The position numbers and the translations under genes were made by a program. Below are positions 26,584 to 35,781 of a stretch of DNA of 64,000 nucleotides, piece by piece. How positions within the stretch are numbered: the first letter of the stretch is position 1; every line of letters starts with the position of its first letter. Under the pieces are notes generated by a model that was not told where the DNA came from, did not search any database, and was given only the letters and a program-made list of their open reading frames with translations. The DNA comes from JAJXWB01 sp037044955 (GTDB lineage: Bacteria; Pseudomonadota; Alphaproteobacteria; Rhizobiales; Beijerinckiaceae): assembly GCA_037044955.1 (NCBI GenBank), contig JBAOHX010000002.1, forward strand, positions 1,488,001 to 1,552,000, in the 5' to 3' direction.

Positions 26584-26994
26584 GTGACGCCGGAGCAGAC
26601 CCGACTCGTGGAGGATTCCTTTGCGAAGCTCGGCCCCGTGCGAACCGAAATGGGCGTCGCCTTCTACGACGAACTCTTCGAACTGGCGCCGGACTTGCGT
26701 GAATTGTTCGAGCGCGACCACGCCGAGCAGGCGATGCAGTTCATTCAGGTGCTGGCCTATATCGTCAGCAATCTGCGCGCGTCCGAGCAATTGCTGCCGA
26801 TCGTTCGCGAGCTGGGACGCCGGCACGCCGGCTATGGCGTCGTGCAGGCGCATTACGCGCCGTTCCGGCAGGCGCTGCTCGCCACGTTGCAGCGCCGGCT
26901 GCAGGACCAGTGGACGCCCGAACTGGCCGACGCCTGGAGCGCCACCTTCGATACGCTGGCGCACGAAATGCTCAGCGGCGCGGTTGGCGCCTGA
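26584..26994 (+). CDS. Single-domain globin
   Basis: A 136-residue haem protein of the flavohaemoglobin-type globin family without a reductase domain. The proximal His (F8) is in ELGRRHAGYGV; the preceding helices AFYDELFELAPDLRELF and AMQFIQVLAYIVSN match the B-E region. Such proteins bind O2 or NO and may detoxify NO with an external reductase. The GTG at 26584 is the likely start, with GGAG seven bases upstream; it gives (M)TPEQTRLVEDSF, a standard beginning. It is divergent from the molybdenum enzyme across a 177-base gap. Confidence 0.85.
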   Translation: MTPEQTRLVEDSFAKLGPVRTEMGVAFYDELFELAPDLRELFERDHAEQAMQFIQVLAYIVSNLRASEQLLPIVRELGRRHAGYGVVQAHYAPFRQALLATLQRRLQDQWTPELADAWSATFDTLAHEMLSGAVGA

Positions 26995-27002
26995 AAAAGC
27001 GA

Positions 27003-27031
27003 AAGCCGCAGCCCCGGCGGGACTGCGGCTT
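27003..27031 (-). terminator. Terminator between globin and ndk
   Basis: A perfect 9-bp stem (AAGCCGCAG / CTGCGGCTT) with an 11-base GC-rich loop. On the minus strand it is followed by a TTTCGCTTTTTC tract, so it mainly ends ndk transcription; it may also stop the globin transcript. Confidence 0.8.
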
Positions 27032-27053
27032 CAGAACGCGCCCGAAAGCTACG

Positions 27054-27476
27054 TCAGCCGACGATCTCGTTGCCCGAGAACCACTGGGCGATTTCGATCG
27101 CCGCCGTCTCCGGCGCGTCGGAGCCGTGCACCGAGTTCTCGCCCATGTTGAGCGCGAATTCCTTGCGGATCGTGCCGGCGTCGGCCTTTTCCGGGTTGGT
27201 GGCGCCCATCACGTCGCGGTAGCGCTTGATGGCGTTGTCGCCTTCCAGCACCTGCACGACGACCGGCGCCGCCGACATCTGCTCGACCAGTTCGCCGAAG
27301 AACGGGCGTTCCTTGTGCACGGCGTAGAAGGTTTCGGCCTGCGCGCGGGTCATGTGCACGCGCTTCTGCGCGACGATGCGCAGCCCCGCGCCTTCGATCA
27401 GCGCGTTGATCTTGCCGGTCAGGTTACGGCGCGTCGCGTCGGGCTTGATGATGGAGAAGGTGCGTTCGGTCGCCAT
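27054..27476 (-). CDS. ndk: Nucleoside diphosphate kinase
   Basis: Transfers the gamma-phosphate between nucleoside tri- and diphosphates through a phosphohistidine. The 140 residues show ERTFSIIKPDATRRNLTG at the N-terminus, the active-site region ENSVHGSDAPETA with the catalytic His, and HKERPFFGELVEQMS. The length and start are canonical. A terminator follows at 27003-27031. A separate hairpin at 27554-27577 isolates it from katG upstream. Confidence 0.97.
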   Translation of the reverse strand: MATERTFSIIKPDATRRNLTGKINALIEGAGLRIVAQKRVHMTRAQAETFYAVHKERPFFGELVEQMSAAPVVVQVLEGDNAIKRYRDVMGATNPEKADAGTIRKEFALNMGENSVHGSDAPETAAIEIAQWFSGNEIVG

Positions 27477-27553
27477 GTCGGTTCTTTCGTCCGTTGGGGG
27501 AAATCCGGCGCGCTTATAGCGGCGGGCCGGTTTCGGGGCAACGTGCGACAGCG

Positions 27554-27577
27554 AAAACGGGCGGCCGGAGCCGCCCG
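27554..27577 (-). terminator. Terminator downstream of katG
   Basis: On the minus strand a perfect 8-bp stem (CGGGCGGC / GCCGCCCG) with a four-base loop precedes TTTT. It lies beyond the family B repeat that follows the katG stop. Confidence 0.65.
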
Positions 27578-27588
27578 AATTGTCTAAA

Positions 27589-27681
27589 TGTCATCCCGGA
27601 CGGCCGAAGGCCGATCCGGGATCCAGCGACAATCATAGTTGCTGGTTCCCGGCTCTCCGCTGCGCTCCGGCCGGGATGACA
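27589..27681. repeat. Palindromic repeat, family B
   Basis: TGTCATCCCGGAC at the left, GGATCCGGGATCCAG in the middle and GGCCGGGATGACA at the right. It lies between the katG stop and the terminator at 27554. Confidence 0.85.
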
Positions 27682-27688
27682 GACTTGG

Positions 27689-29858
27689 CTACCTCGCCCG
27701 CAGATCGAAGCGGTCGGCGTTCATCACCTTGTTCCAGGCGGCGACGAAGTCCTTCACGAATTTCTCCTTCGCGTCGGATTGCGCGTAGACCTCGGCATAG
27801 GCGCGCAACTGGGCGTGCGAGCCGAAGACGAGATCGACGCGGGTCGCCGTCCAGCGCACCTGGTTCGTCTTGCGGTCGAGCGCCTGGTAGACGCCCTCCG
27901 AGCCCGGCAGCGGACGCCATTGCGTGCGCATGTCCAGCAGATTGACGAAGAAGTCGTTGGTCAGCGTCTCCGGCCGGTCGGTGAAGACGCCGTGCGTCGC
28001 ATGGCCGTGGTTGGCGCCCAGCACGCGCAGGCCGCCGATCAGCGCGGTCGTTTCCGGGCCGGTCAGCGTCAGAAGCTGCGCGCGGTCGACCAGCGCCTCC
28101 TCGGCCTTCAGGAACTGCGTCTTCTTCGGGTTGACGTAGTTGCGGAAGGCGTCGGCGCGCGGCTCGAGCGGCGCGAAGGAGGCGGCGTCGGTCTGTTCCG
28201 CGCTCGCGTCGGCGCGGCCAGGCGCAAACGGAACCGTCACGTCGACGCCGGCGGCCTTGGCGGCCTTTTCGATCGCCGCCGCGCCGCCCAGCACGATGAG
28301 ATCGGCGAGCGACACTTTCTTCGCGCCGGCGCCGAATTCCTTCTGGATCCCTTCGAGCTTGGCCAGGACCTTGGCGAGTTCGGCCGGCTGGTTGACGTGC
28401 CAGTCCTTCTGCGGCTCGAGGCGGATGCGCGCGCCATTGGCGCCGCCGCGCTTGTCGGAGCCGCGGAAGGTCGAGGCCGAGGCCCAGGCGGTCGACACGA
28501 GTTGCGACACGGACAGGCCGGAGGCGAGAATCTTCGCCTTCAGCGCGGCGATGTCGCGCTCGTCGATGAGCTCATGGCCGACGGCCGGGATCACGTCCTG
28601 CCAGATCAACTCTTCCTGCGGGACGAGCTTGCCGAGATAGCGGGAGCGCGGACCCATGTCGCGATGGGTCAGCTTGAACCAGGCGCGGGCGAAGGCGTCG
28701 GCGAACTGGTCCGGGTTTTCCATGAAGCGGCGCGAAATCTTCTCGTAGGCCGGGTCGAAGCGCAGCGACAGGTCGGTCGTCAGCATCTTCGGCACGTGCT
28801 TCTTGCTCTTGTCGAACGCGTCCGGAATCGTCGCGCCCGCGCCCTTGGCGCGCCATTGCTGGGCGCCCGCCGGGCTCTTTTCCAGCTCCCATTCGTAGCC
28901 GAACAGGTTCCAGAAGAAATTGTTGCTCCACTTGGTCGGCGTCGTCGTCCAGATGACCTCGGGGCCGCCGGTGATCGCGTCGGCGCCGACGCCCGAGGCG
29001 TAGCCGCTCTTCCAGCCCAAGCCCTGGTCTTCCAGCGCGCCGGCTTCCGGCGCCGGTCCGACCAGCGACGGGTCGCCCGCGCCGTGCGTCTTGCCGAACG
29101 TGTGGCCGCCGGCGATCAGCGCGACGGTTTCCTCGTCGTCCATCGCCATGCGCGCGAAGGTGTCGCGGATATCATGCGCGGCGGCGATCGGATCGGGATT
29201 GCCGTTCGGGCCTTCCGGATTGACGTAGATGAGGCCCATCTGCACGGCGCCCAGCGCGTCGTCGAGCTGGCGTTCGCCGCTGTAGCGCGAATCCCCGAGC
29301 CAGGTCCCTTCGGGGCCCCAGTACAATTCCTCCGGCTCCCAGACGTCGGCGCGGCCGCCCGCAAACCCGAAGGTCTTGAAGCCCATGCTCTCGAGCGCGG
29401 CGTTGCCGGCGAGCACCAGCAGGTCGGCCCAGGACAGACGATTGCCGTACTTCTGCTTGACCGGCCACAGCAGGCGGCGGGCCTTGTCGAGGTTGGCGTT
29501 GTCCGGCCAGGAATTCAGCGGCGCGAAACGCTGCTGTCCCGGCGCCCGCGCCGCCGCGGCCGTCGGTGATGCGGTAGGTGCCGGCGGCGTGCCAGGCGAG
29601 GCGGACCATCAGGCCGCCGTAATGGCCGAAATCGGCCGGCCACCAGTCCTGCGAATCCGTCATCAGCGCCTTGAGGTCGGCCATGACGGCGTCGAGGTCG
29701 AGCTTCTGGAACTCCTTCGCATAGTCGAAGTCGGCGCCCATGGGATCGGACAGCCGGGAATTGCGATGCAGGGGCTCGATGCTCAGCGCATCCGGCCACC
29801 AGTCCTTGTTGCTCGGCCCCTTGGCGCCGCCGAACGGGCACTTGGCTTTGTCGTCCAT
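27689..29858 (-). CDS. katG: Catalase-peroxidase KatG (apparent +1 frameshift)
   Basis: Bifunctional haem catalase-peroxidase of about 722 residues. The N-terminal haem domain starts MDDKAKCPFGG and holds the distal-site RLAWHAAGTYRITDGRGGAG. One extra base near 29538-29540 (a CCC run on the plus strand) breaks the frame just after this motif. The sequence continues as QQRFAPLNSWPDN and LLVLAGNAALES. The Tyr of the Met-Tyr-Trp adduct is in YVNPEGPNGNPDP and the proximal His is in IAGGHTFGKTHG. The degenerate C-terminal copy of the domain is complete. It is divergent from oxyR, the expected regulator. Confidence 0.95.
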
Positions 29859-29946
29859 GATCTTTCTCCCTGTCTTGAACGAAATCCGTCACGCGGCGCG
29901 GTCGCGGCGCGAGTGAAGCCGCAACTTAGCCGGCGCTTGCCCATCG

Positions 29947-29965
29947 TTGAAATCGATTGTTTCAA
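29947..29965. promoter_or_regulatory. Candidate OxyR operator in the katG-oxyR intergenic region
   Basis: TTGAAA-TCGATTG-TTTCAA is a perfect 6-bp inverted repeat with a 7-base spacer, the form expected for a LysR-type regulator site. It lies 28 bases before the oxyR start and about 90 bases before the katG start. It does not match the enterobacterial ATAG spacing closely. Confidence 0.4.
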
Positions 29966-29992
29966 ATCCATTCATCGTTTATGCCGATGGCT

Positions 29993-30901
29993 ATGAACCT
30001 GCGGGACCTACGCTATGTCGCGGCCGTGGCCGAACTCGGGCAGTTCGGCCGGGCGGCGGCCGCCTGCAACGTCAGCCAGCCGACGCTGAGCGGGCAGATT
30101 TTGAAGCTGGAAGAGGAACTCGGCGTCCGCATCTTCGAGCGCGACGGCCGCGTGGCGCGCGTCACCGAGCGTGGCGAGGCGATCGTGGCGCATGCGCGCC
30201 GCGTCATCTCGGCCGCCGACGATCTGAAGGCGGCGGCCGCCGCCTCGCGCGACCCGCTGGACGGGCCGATCCGGCTCGGCGTCATCGCCACCATCGGGCC
30301 GTATCTCGCGCCCTACCTCCTGCCCGCCGCCGCCCGCGATCTCGCGCGCGCTCCGATCAGGCTGGTGGAAGACTTGACCGGCCATCTCCTGCCGCTGCTC
30401 GCCGACGGCAAGCTCGACGCCGCGATCATCGCCACCGATCCGCCGGGCGAGCGGCTGGAGGAAATAGCGCTTTACGACGAGCGCTTCTGCCTGATGGCGC
30501 CGGCCGGCCATCCGCTGGCGAGGAAGAAGGCGGTCGCGGTCGGCGAGATCGACCCGCGCAGCCTGCTGCTGCTGGCCGACGGCCATTGCCTGCGCGACCA
30601 GGCGCTCGATCTGTGCGGCCATCCCGACCTCGGCCACGCCGCCGGCGCCGACATGCGCGCCGCCAGCCTCGAAACGCTGCTGCACATGGCGGCGGCGGGC
30701 CACGGCGTGACGCTTGCGCCGCAAATGGCCGCCGACGGCTGGCGGGGAAAGGGCGGGCTCGTCGCCGTGCCGCTGAAGGGCGGCAGCGTCGCGCGCCGGG
30801 TGCGGCTCGTCTGGCGGCGCGAGATGCCGCGCAGGATCGCGATGCAGGCGCTGGCGAAGGTGGCGCGCGCGTGCCTGCCGCCGGGATTGGCGAAGGTGTA
30901 G
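29993..30901 (+). CDS. oxyR: OxyR, hydrogen-peroxide-sensing LysR regulator
   Basis: A LysR-family activator of 302 residues. The N-terminal winged helix (GQFGRAAAACNVSQPTLSGQILKLEEEL) is followed by the sensor domain with LADGHCLRDQALDLCG. With the start at 29993 (MNLRDLRYVA) the two redox cysteines fall exactly at C199 and C208, the numbering known from Escherichia coli OxyR, which supports this start over the ATGs at 29981 and 29987. Divergence from katG also fits the peroxide-regulon role. Confidence 0.93.
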   Translation: MNLRDLRYVAAVAELGQFGRAAAACNVSQPTLSGQILKLEEELGVRIFERDGRVARVTERGEAIVAHARRVISAADDLKAAAAASRDPLDGPIRLGVIATIGPYLAPYLLPAAARDLARAPIRLVEDLTGHLLPLLADGKLDAAIIATDPPGERLEEIALYDERFCLMAPAGHPLARKKAVAVGEIDPRSLLLLADGHCLRDQALDLCGHPDLGHAAGADMRAASLETLLHMAAAGHGVTLAPQMAADGWRGKGGLVAVPLKGGSVARRVRLVWRREMPRRIAMQALAKVARACLPPGLAKV

Positions 30902-30946
30902 CCCGCGTTTGCGTCCGGCGACGCCGGCGGCCATAAGGGCGCGCCG

Positions 30947-32799
30947 ATGACCACGATTTCAGACCTCACCTATCGCCTCGGGCCGCGCGTGCTGTTCGAC
31001 GCCGCGAGCGCGCAGATACCCGAAGGCGCGCGCGTCGGCTTCGTCGGCCGCAACGGCGCCGGCAAGACGACGCTGTTCCGGCTGATCTCCGGCGAGATCG
31101 CCGCCGAGAGCGGGTCGATCGCCCTGCCGCGTCGCGCGAAAATGGGGCGGGTCGAGCAGGAGGCGCCGGGCGGGCCGCAGAAGCTGGTCGATTTCGTGCT
31201 GGCGGCCGACACCGAGCGCGCCGCATTGCTGCACGAGGCCGAGACCGCCCACGATCCGCATCGCATCGCCGACATTCATGCGCGGCTGGCCGATATCGAC
31301 GCGCATTCGGCGCCGGCGCGCGCCGCGCGCATCCTGTCGGGCCTCGGCTTCGACGAAGCCGCGCAGAACCGCGCGCTCTCGGAATTTTCCGGCGGCTGGC
31401 GGATGCGCGTGGCGCTCGCCGCCGTGCTGTTCACGCAACCCGACCTGCTGCTGCTGGACGAGCCGACCAACTATCTCGATCTCGAGGGATCGCTCTGGCT
31501 GGTCGAGCATCTCAAGACCTATCCGGCCACGGCCATCGTCATCTCGCACGACCGCGACCTGCTCGACGCCGTGTGCGACCACATCCTGCATCTCGACCGC
31601 GCGAAACTCACGCTGTGGAACGGGCAATTATTCCGGCTTCGAGAAGCAGCGGCGCGAACTGCATGGCGGTGCAGGCCAAGGCCGCGAAGAAGCAGGAGGA
31701 CAAGCGCAAGCACCTGCAGGAATTCGTCGACCGCTTCCGCGCCAAGGCCACCAAGGCGCGGCAGGCGCAGTCGCGTCTCAAGATGCTGGAAAAGATGGAG
31801 CCGACGACGGCGATCGTCGACACGGACGTGCTGCCGATCGACCTGCCCTCGCCCGACAAGCAGCTCTCGCCGCCGATCATCGCCATGGAGCGCGCGTCGG
31901 TCGGCTACGATGCGCGCGTCGTGCTGTCGCGGCTCAACCTGTCGCTGTCGAACGACGACCGCATCGGCCTGCTCGGCGCCAACGGCAACGGCAAGTCGAC
32001 CTTCGCCAAGCTGCTCGCCGGCCGTCTGCAAGCCGATGGGCGGGCGAGGTCGTGCGCGCGCCGAAACTCGAAGTCGGCTTTTTCGCGCAACACCAGGTGG
32101 ACGATCTCGATCTTGCCGACACGCCCTATCGCGCACGTCGCGCGGCTGATGCGCGATGCGCCGGAGTCGCGGGTGCGCGCGCGCGCCGCGCAGATGGGCT
32201 TTTCCGGCGAGCGCGCCGATACGAAGGTCGAGCAGCTCTCGGGCGGCGAGAAGGCGCGCCTGCTGATGGGCCTGTCGACCTTCCACGGCCCGCACCTCAT
32301 CATTCTCGACGAGCCCACGAACCATCTCGACATCGATTCCCGCGCCGCCTTGATCGAGGCGATCAACGATTACACGGGCGCCGTGGTGCTGGTGTCGCAC
32401 GACCGCTATCTGCTGGAAGCCTGCGCCGACCGGCTGTGGCTGGTCGCCGACGGCGCGGTGAAGGAGTTCGACGGCGACATCGACGACTACACGAAACTGG
32501 TGCTGCAAGGTTCACGCGACGCGGGCGCGAAGACCGACAAGGCAGCGGAGAAAAAGCCGAGTCCCGTCAGGGAGAAGCGCGGCGTCTCTCAGAAAAAGAT
32601 TCAGGCGCTGGAAGAAAGAATCGCGAAATTCGGCGACCTCATCGCGCGCATCGACGAGACGCTGGGCGACGGCAGCGCGTTTACGACGGACCCGCAAAAA
32701 GCAACCGCGCTGGCGAACCAGCGCGGCGAACTGGAGGCGGCGCTCGCCGCCGCCGAAGAGGAATGGCTGGCGCTCTCCGTGGAAGCGGAAAGCGCCTGA
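30947..32799 (+). CDS. ABC-F family ATPase (five apparent inserted bases)
   Basis: A soluble protein of about 615 residues with two ABC ATPase domains and no membrane part, as in Uup/EttA-type ribosome-associated factors. Domain 1 has GRNGAGKTTLFRL, LSEFSGGWRMRVALA, LLLLDEPTNYLD and ISHDRDLL. Domain 2 has GANGNGKSTFAKLL, QLSGGEKARLLM, LIILDEPTNHLD and VSHDRYLLE. A coiled C-terminal end (EERIAKFGDLIARIDETL) follows. Frame breaks at about 31622, 31660, 32037-32044 (two) and 32130 each equal one extra base, often GG to GGG. Their sum restores one frame. Between the last breaks the expected sequence EVVRAPKLEVGFFAQHQ can be read. Confidence 0.85.
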
Positions 32800-32803
32800 T
32801 CCA

Positions 32804-33079
32804 TCACCAGCGGCGGTAATGCCGGCGATGGCCCCAGCCGCGACGATACATCGGCCGGCCGTAGTAGAAGCGCGGCGCGTAATAGCGCGGGCGCGTGCGC
32901 CAGCAACGGCCCCAGGCGTCGCAGACGAGGCGCGCCTGCTCGATCGACGTGGTCGATTGCGCGGCGCCGCCGAGGAAGGGGTCCGCCATCGGCGCGGCGC
33001 TTGCCGGGGCCGTGGCGAAAACGGCGGCGCCGAACGCCAGAGCCGCCGAGATGGCGAGAAGTTTCGTTGATCTGGACAT
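32804..33079 (-). CDS. Small exported basic protein
   Basis: A 91-residue protein of unknown function. A signal peptide (LLAISAALAFGAAVFATAPASA, cleavage near residue 28) precedes a mature part with QARLVCDAWGRCWRTRP and a Tyr/Arg-rich tail (RRGWGHRRHYRRW). The two Cys could form one disulfide. Similar small proteins with a CDxxGRCWR motif and a basic aromatic tail occur in Rhizobiales; they are uncharacterised. It is convergent with the ABC-F gene, four bases apart. Confidence 0.65.
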   Translation of the reverse strand: MSRSTKLLAISAALAFGAAVFATAPASAAPMADPFLGGAAQSTTSIEQARLVCDAWGRCWRTRPRYYAPRFYYGRPMYRRGWGHRRHYRRW

Positions 33080-33260
33080 ACTGGTCTCCCTTCGTGTCTG
33101 CCCTAACCATATGCCGCTGCAGCAGATTAATGGCGGCTGAACGCAAGTCTACAGTGAAACAAGACATAAGCGTGGCCGCACGCCGCGCTGTGTGGTCGCA
33201 GATCGCTGCGATGGCCGTGCGCCAGCACGGTAACTCCGACTGGGCCGGTTGCGTTCCGGC

Positions 33261-34431
33261 TCAGCGCGGCGAAAGCATTGCTTTCGCGGCCAGCCAGAGC
33301 GCGACGGCGGCGGCGAGCGCGGCGAGCGCGACCATGGTCGCCTCGTAGCCGTAGGCGGCGACGAGCCATGTCTCGGGCAGCGGCGTCGCGTAGATGCCGA
33401 GATTGAAAAAGGCGTTGAGCCAGGCCTGCGGGCCGGCGCGGCGCGCGGCTTCCACGCCGTCCGTCACCCAGACGGCGAGGACCGGATAGATCATCGAATG
33501 GCCGAAGCCGAACAGAACGCCGCCGATCGAGACCATCCATGCGCGCGATCCGGCGCCGGAAACGCAGACGTAGCCGATCGCCTCCAGCGCGAGCCCCGAA
33601 GCGACGAGCAGGCGGCGGTCCACCGCCTCCACGCGGCGCAGGCCGAGAAAGCGCGTCGCGAACATGGTGAGCGTGGACGCCGTGAAGAAAGCGGCGATGG
33701 GGATGTGGCGCGCTTCGAGCGCCGGCGCGAGATAGGCGACGGCGAAGCCGAACAGGGAACCGGCGCTGGCGACGGCGACGAGCGGCAGGACGAGTTCCTT
33801 GCGCCAGCTTGCGACGAGGTCGAGCCCGCCCGTGCGCGGCGGCGAGGGAATCTGCCGCACGCCGAAGGTGAGCGCCAGTCCGGCCAGCCCCGGCACGACG
33901 GCGATGGCGATCATCGCGTTCTCGCCGAGCTTGGCCAGCGTCCATTCCGCGACGGGGGGCCCGAGCGCCTGCGACAGCGGCATCATGGCGGAGAAGACGC
34001 CGAGCAGGAAAAGCAGGCGCGCGGGCGTCAGCCGGCTCTGGCCGTAGGTGATGGCCGCCGAGAGGAACAGGCCCTGCCCCGCGCCCTGCACGAACCGCGA
34101 CGCCAGCGCGCCGCCGAAACTCGCGCGCGTGAAATAGAAGGACGCAAAGCCGACGATGGTCAGGATCATCGCCAAGCCGCAGCGTCGCCAGAACGCCGAT
34201 GCGCGCGGAAAACTCGCTGGAGATCAGCGCAAAGAGAATGATGGGGATCGCCGCCGCCGACAGGATCACGCCGATGGCGTGCAGATCGTGACCGTTGCGC
34301 GCGAAGACGATCGAGAACAGCGTCGCATGGGCGTTCATGAAGGAGACGAGAAAGACGCCGAGGCCGACGCGGATGAATTCGCCGCGCGCGGCGTCGTCGA
34401 TGTAATCGGGCTGCCTCGTCTCGACGGTCAT
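33261..34431 (-). CDS. MFS transporter (apparent +1 frameshift)
   Basis: A 12-helix major facilitator carrier of about 389 residues. It begins MTVETRQPDYIDDAARGEF, then LGVFLVSFMNAHATLFSIVFAR. The frame breaks near 34170-34181 and continues as MILTIVGFASFYFTRASFGGALASRFVQGAGQG, in which SRFVQGAGQG matches the MFS motif region after helix 4. The remaining helices are intact to 33261. The start ATG overlaps the stop of the upstream methyltransferase gene (ATGA), so the two were translationally coupled. Substrate unknown. Confidence 0.8.
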
Positions 34432-35215
34432 GCCGGCCGCCGGTACAGCGCGCGCCAGTGCGCGGGTTCGTTCGGCGGCGCCAGTTCCTCGAGGTTTTCG
34501 AGCGCCAGGCCATGCGTCGCCAGCGCCTCGATGTCCGCGCGCGACAATGGCCAGGGCGGCCCGTCGGGCGCGGCGGGATTGGGGCGCGAGCGGGCGATGA
34601 CGAGCAGGCGGCCGCCCGGTTTCAGGAAAGACGCGAGCGCCTTGCCGGCGTCGGGCAGGAGCGCGTTCGGCAGCGCCTGCAGCGTGTAGCACTCGTGCAC
34701 GAAGTCGAAGGCGCCGCGCCATTCGGAGGGCGGGTCGAAGAGATCGGCGGCGCGGTAGTCGACGGTCGAGCGCGGAAAGCGGCGCTTCGCCCAGTCGATC
34801 GCGTTTGCGGAGAGGTCGAAGGCGATCGTCCGCGCGCCGGCGGCGGCCAGCGCCTCGGCATTGTCGCCGAGGCCGCAGCCGACATCGAGGGCGTGGAGGT
34901 CGGTGAGGGGTTGCGGTCGTCATCCCCGACGCTTCCGCAGGAAGCGATCGGGGATCCAGGCCCATTGACGCTTGTTGCGGCTCTGGATCCCCGCTTTCGC
35001 GGGGATGACATTGCCGGGCAAGCCAGTCGCTCAACAAGCGGATGCGCGGCCTTGTCCGCCCACGGCACGGCGGCTTCGTCGCCGTCCGCGAGATCGTAGA
35101 CGGCGCGGAACCACTCGCGTCTGTACGGGTCCACGAGCTTGCCGCTTTTCGCCGGGTCGATGGCGTCGAGGCGTTTTCGCGCGAGAGCGCGGCGCGCCGC
35201 GAAATCCAGGCTCAA
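34428..35215 (-). pseudogene. SAM-dependent methyltransferase interrupted by a repeat element
   Basis: The N-terminal part starts at a TTG (35215) overlapping the holC stop and reads SLDFAARRALARKRLDAIDP, then WFRAVYDLADGDEAAVPWAD and HPLVERLA. A family B repeat (34918-35011) follows. The coding sequence resumes in another frame with LTDLHALDVGCGLGDNAEALAAAG (motif I of class I methyltransferases), then FDLSANAIDWAKRRFP and TVDYRAADLFDPP, to 34428. The resumed frame has a stop inside the repeat, and the total length is two bases off a whole number of codons. The gene therefore looks disrupted unless sequence errors restore it. It lies between holC and an MFS gene with overlapping ends at both. 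Confidence 0.75.
34918..35011. repeat. Palindromic repeat, family B, inside a gene
   Basis: CGTCATCCCCGACGC at the left and CGCGGGGATGACA at the right, with two internal hairpins. It lies within the methyltransferase coding region, between HPLVERLA and the AdoMet-binding motif. Confidence 0.9.
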
Positions 35216-35676
35216 GCAGACTTCTCCCAGCGCCCCTCGTCGTTCTGGCGCCAATAGGACAGCGCGAAGCCCTGCTCGCGCAACTGACGAAATTGCATAC
35301 GCGCCCTGTTCAGCGCGTCTTCGTCGCGGCCGTCGAACATGATTATGGCGCGTTCCTTCGGTCGCGCCGCTTCGTCGGCCAGCGCCGCGACCGCGTCGGC
35401 GCCTTCCACGAAAAAACGGATGGCGGCGGCGTTGGGATTGTCGGTTTCCAGCGTCAGCCAGACCGGCTGCAACGCGCCGTCGCCGTCGCGCGCCGTCCCG
35501 TGCGCCACGAAGGACTGGTCGTCATAGGTCCACAGGAGATCGTCGAGCGCGGCGAGCCGCTCGGGGCTCGTCGCCTGGATGACGGCTTTCCAGCCATTGG
35601 CGAGCGAGCGCGCGACGAGCGCGGGCAGCGCGCTTTCGAGCGGGCGGCGCTGGAGATGGTAGAACCAGACTTCCAT
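35212..35676 (-). CDS. holC: DNA polymerase III subunit chi
   Basis: The chi subunit links the replicative polymerase clamp loader to single-strand-binding protein. The 154 residues begin EVWFYHLQRRPLESALPALVARSL, and have LLWTYDDQSFVAHG, QPVWLTL and the NPNAAAIRFFVEGAD segment, all characteristic of HolC. In Rhizobiales holC often directly follows pepA; here the beta-lactamase-fold gene and brnTA lie between. Its stop overlaps the TTG start of the methyltransferase. Confidence 0.92.
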   Translation of the reverse strand: MEVWFYHLQRRPLESALPALVARSLANGWKAVIQATSPERLAALDDLLWTYDDQSFVAHGTARDGDGALQPVWLTLETDNPNAAAIRFFVEGADAVAALADEAARPKERAIIMFDGRDEDALNRARMQFRQLREQGFALSYWRQNDEGRWEKSA

Positions 35677-35781
35677 GGGGCTCCAATCCTTGTCCCGCTT
35701 CTTGGCGCAGAGCCGCCGCGATTGCTAGCCTGCGCGAGGATTCGGGCCGCGACGCCCAATGAACGAAAAACGGGAAGACAC

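Noticed and set aside
24265..26994. A 909-residue plus-strand protein covering the molybdenum enzyme
   Set aside because: It is antisense to a gene with clear family motifs. Only its last 136 residues, the globin, are real.
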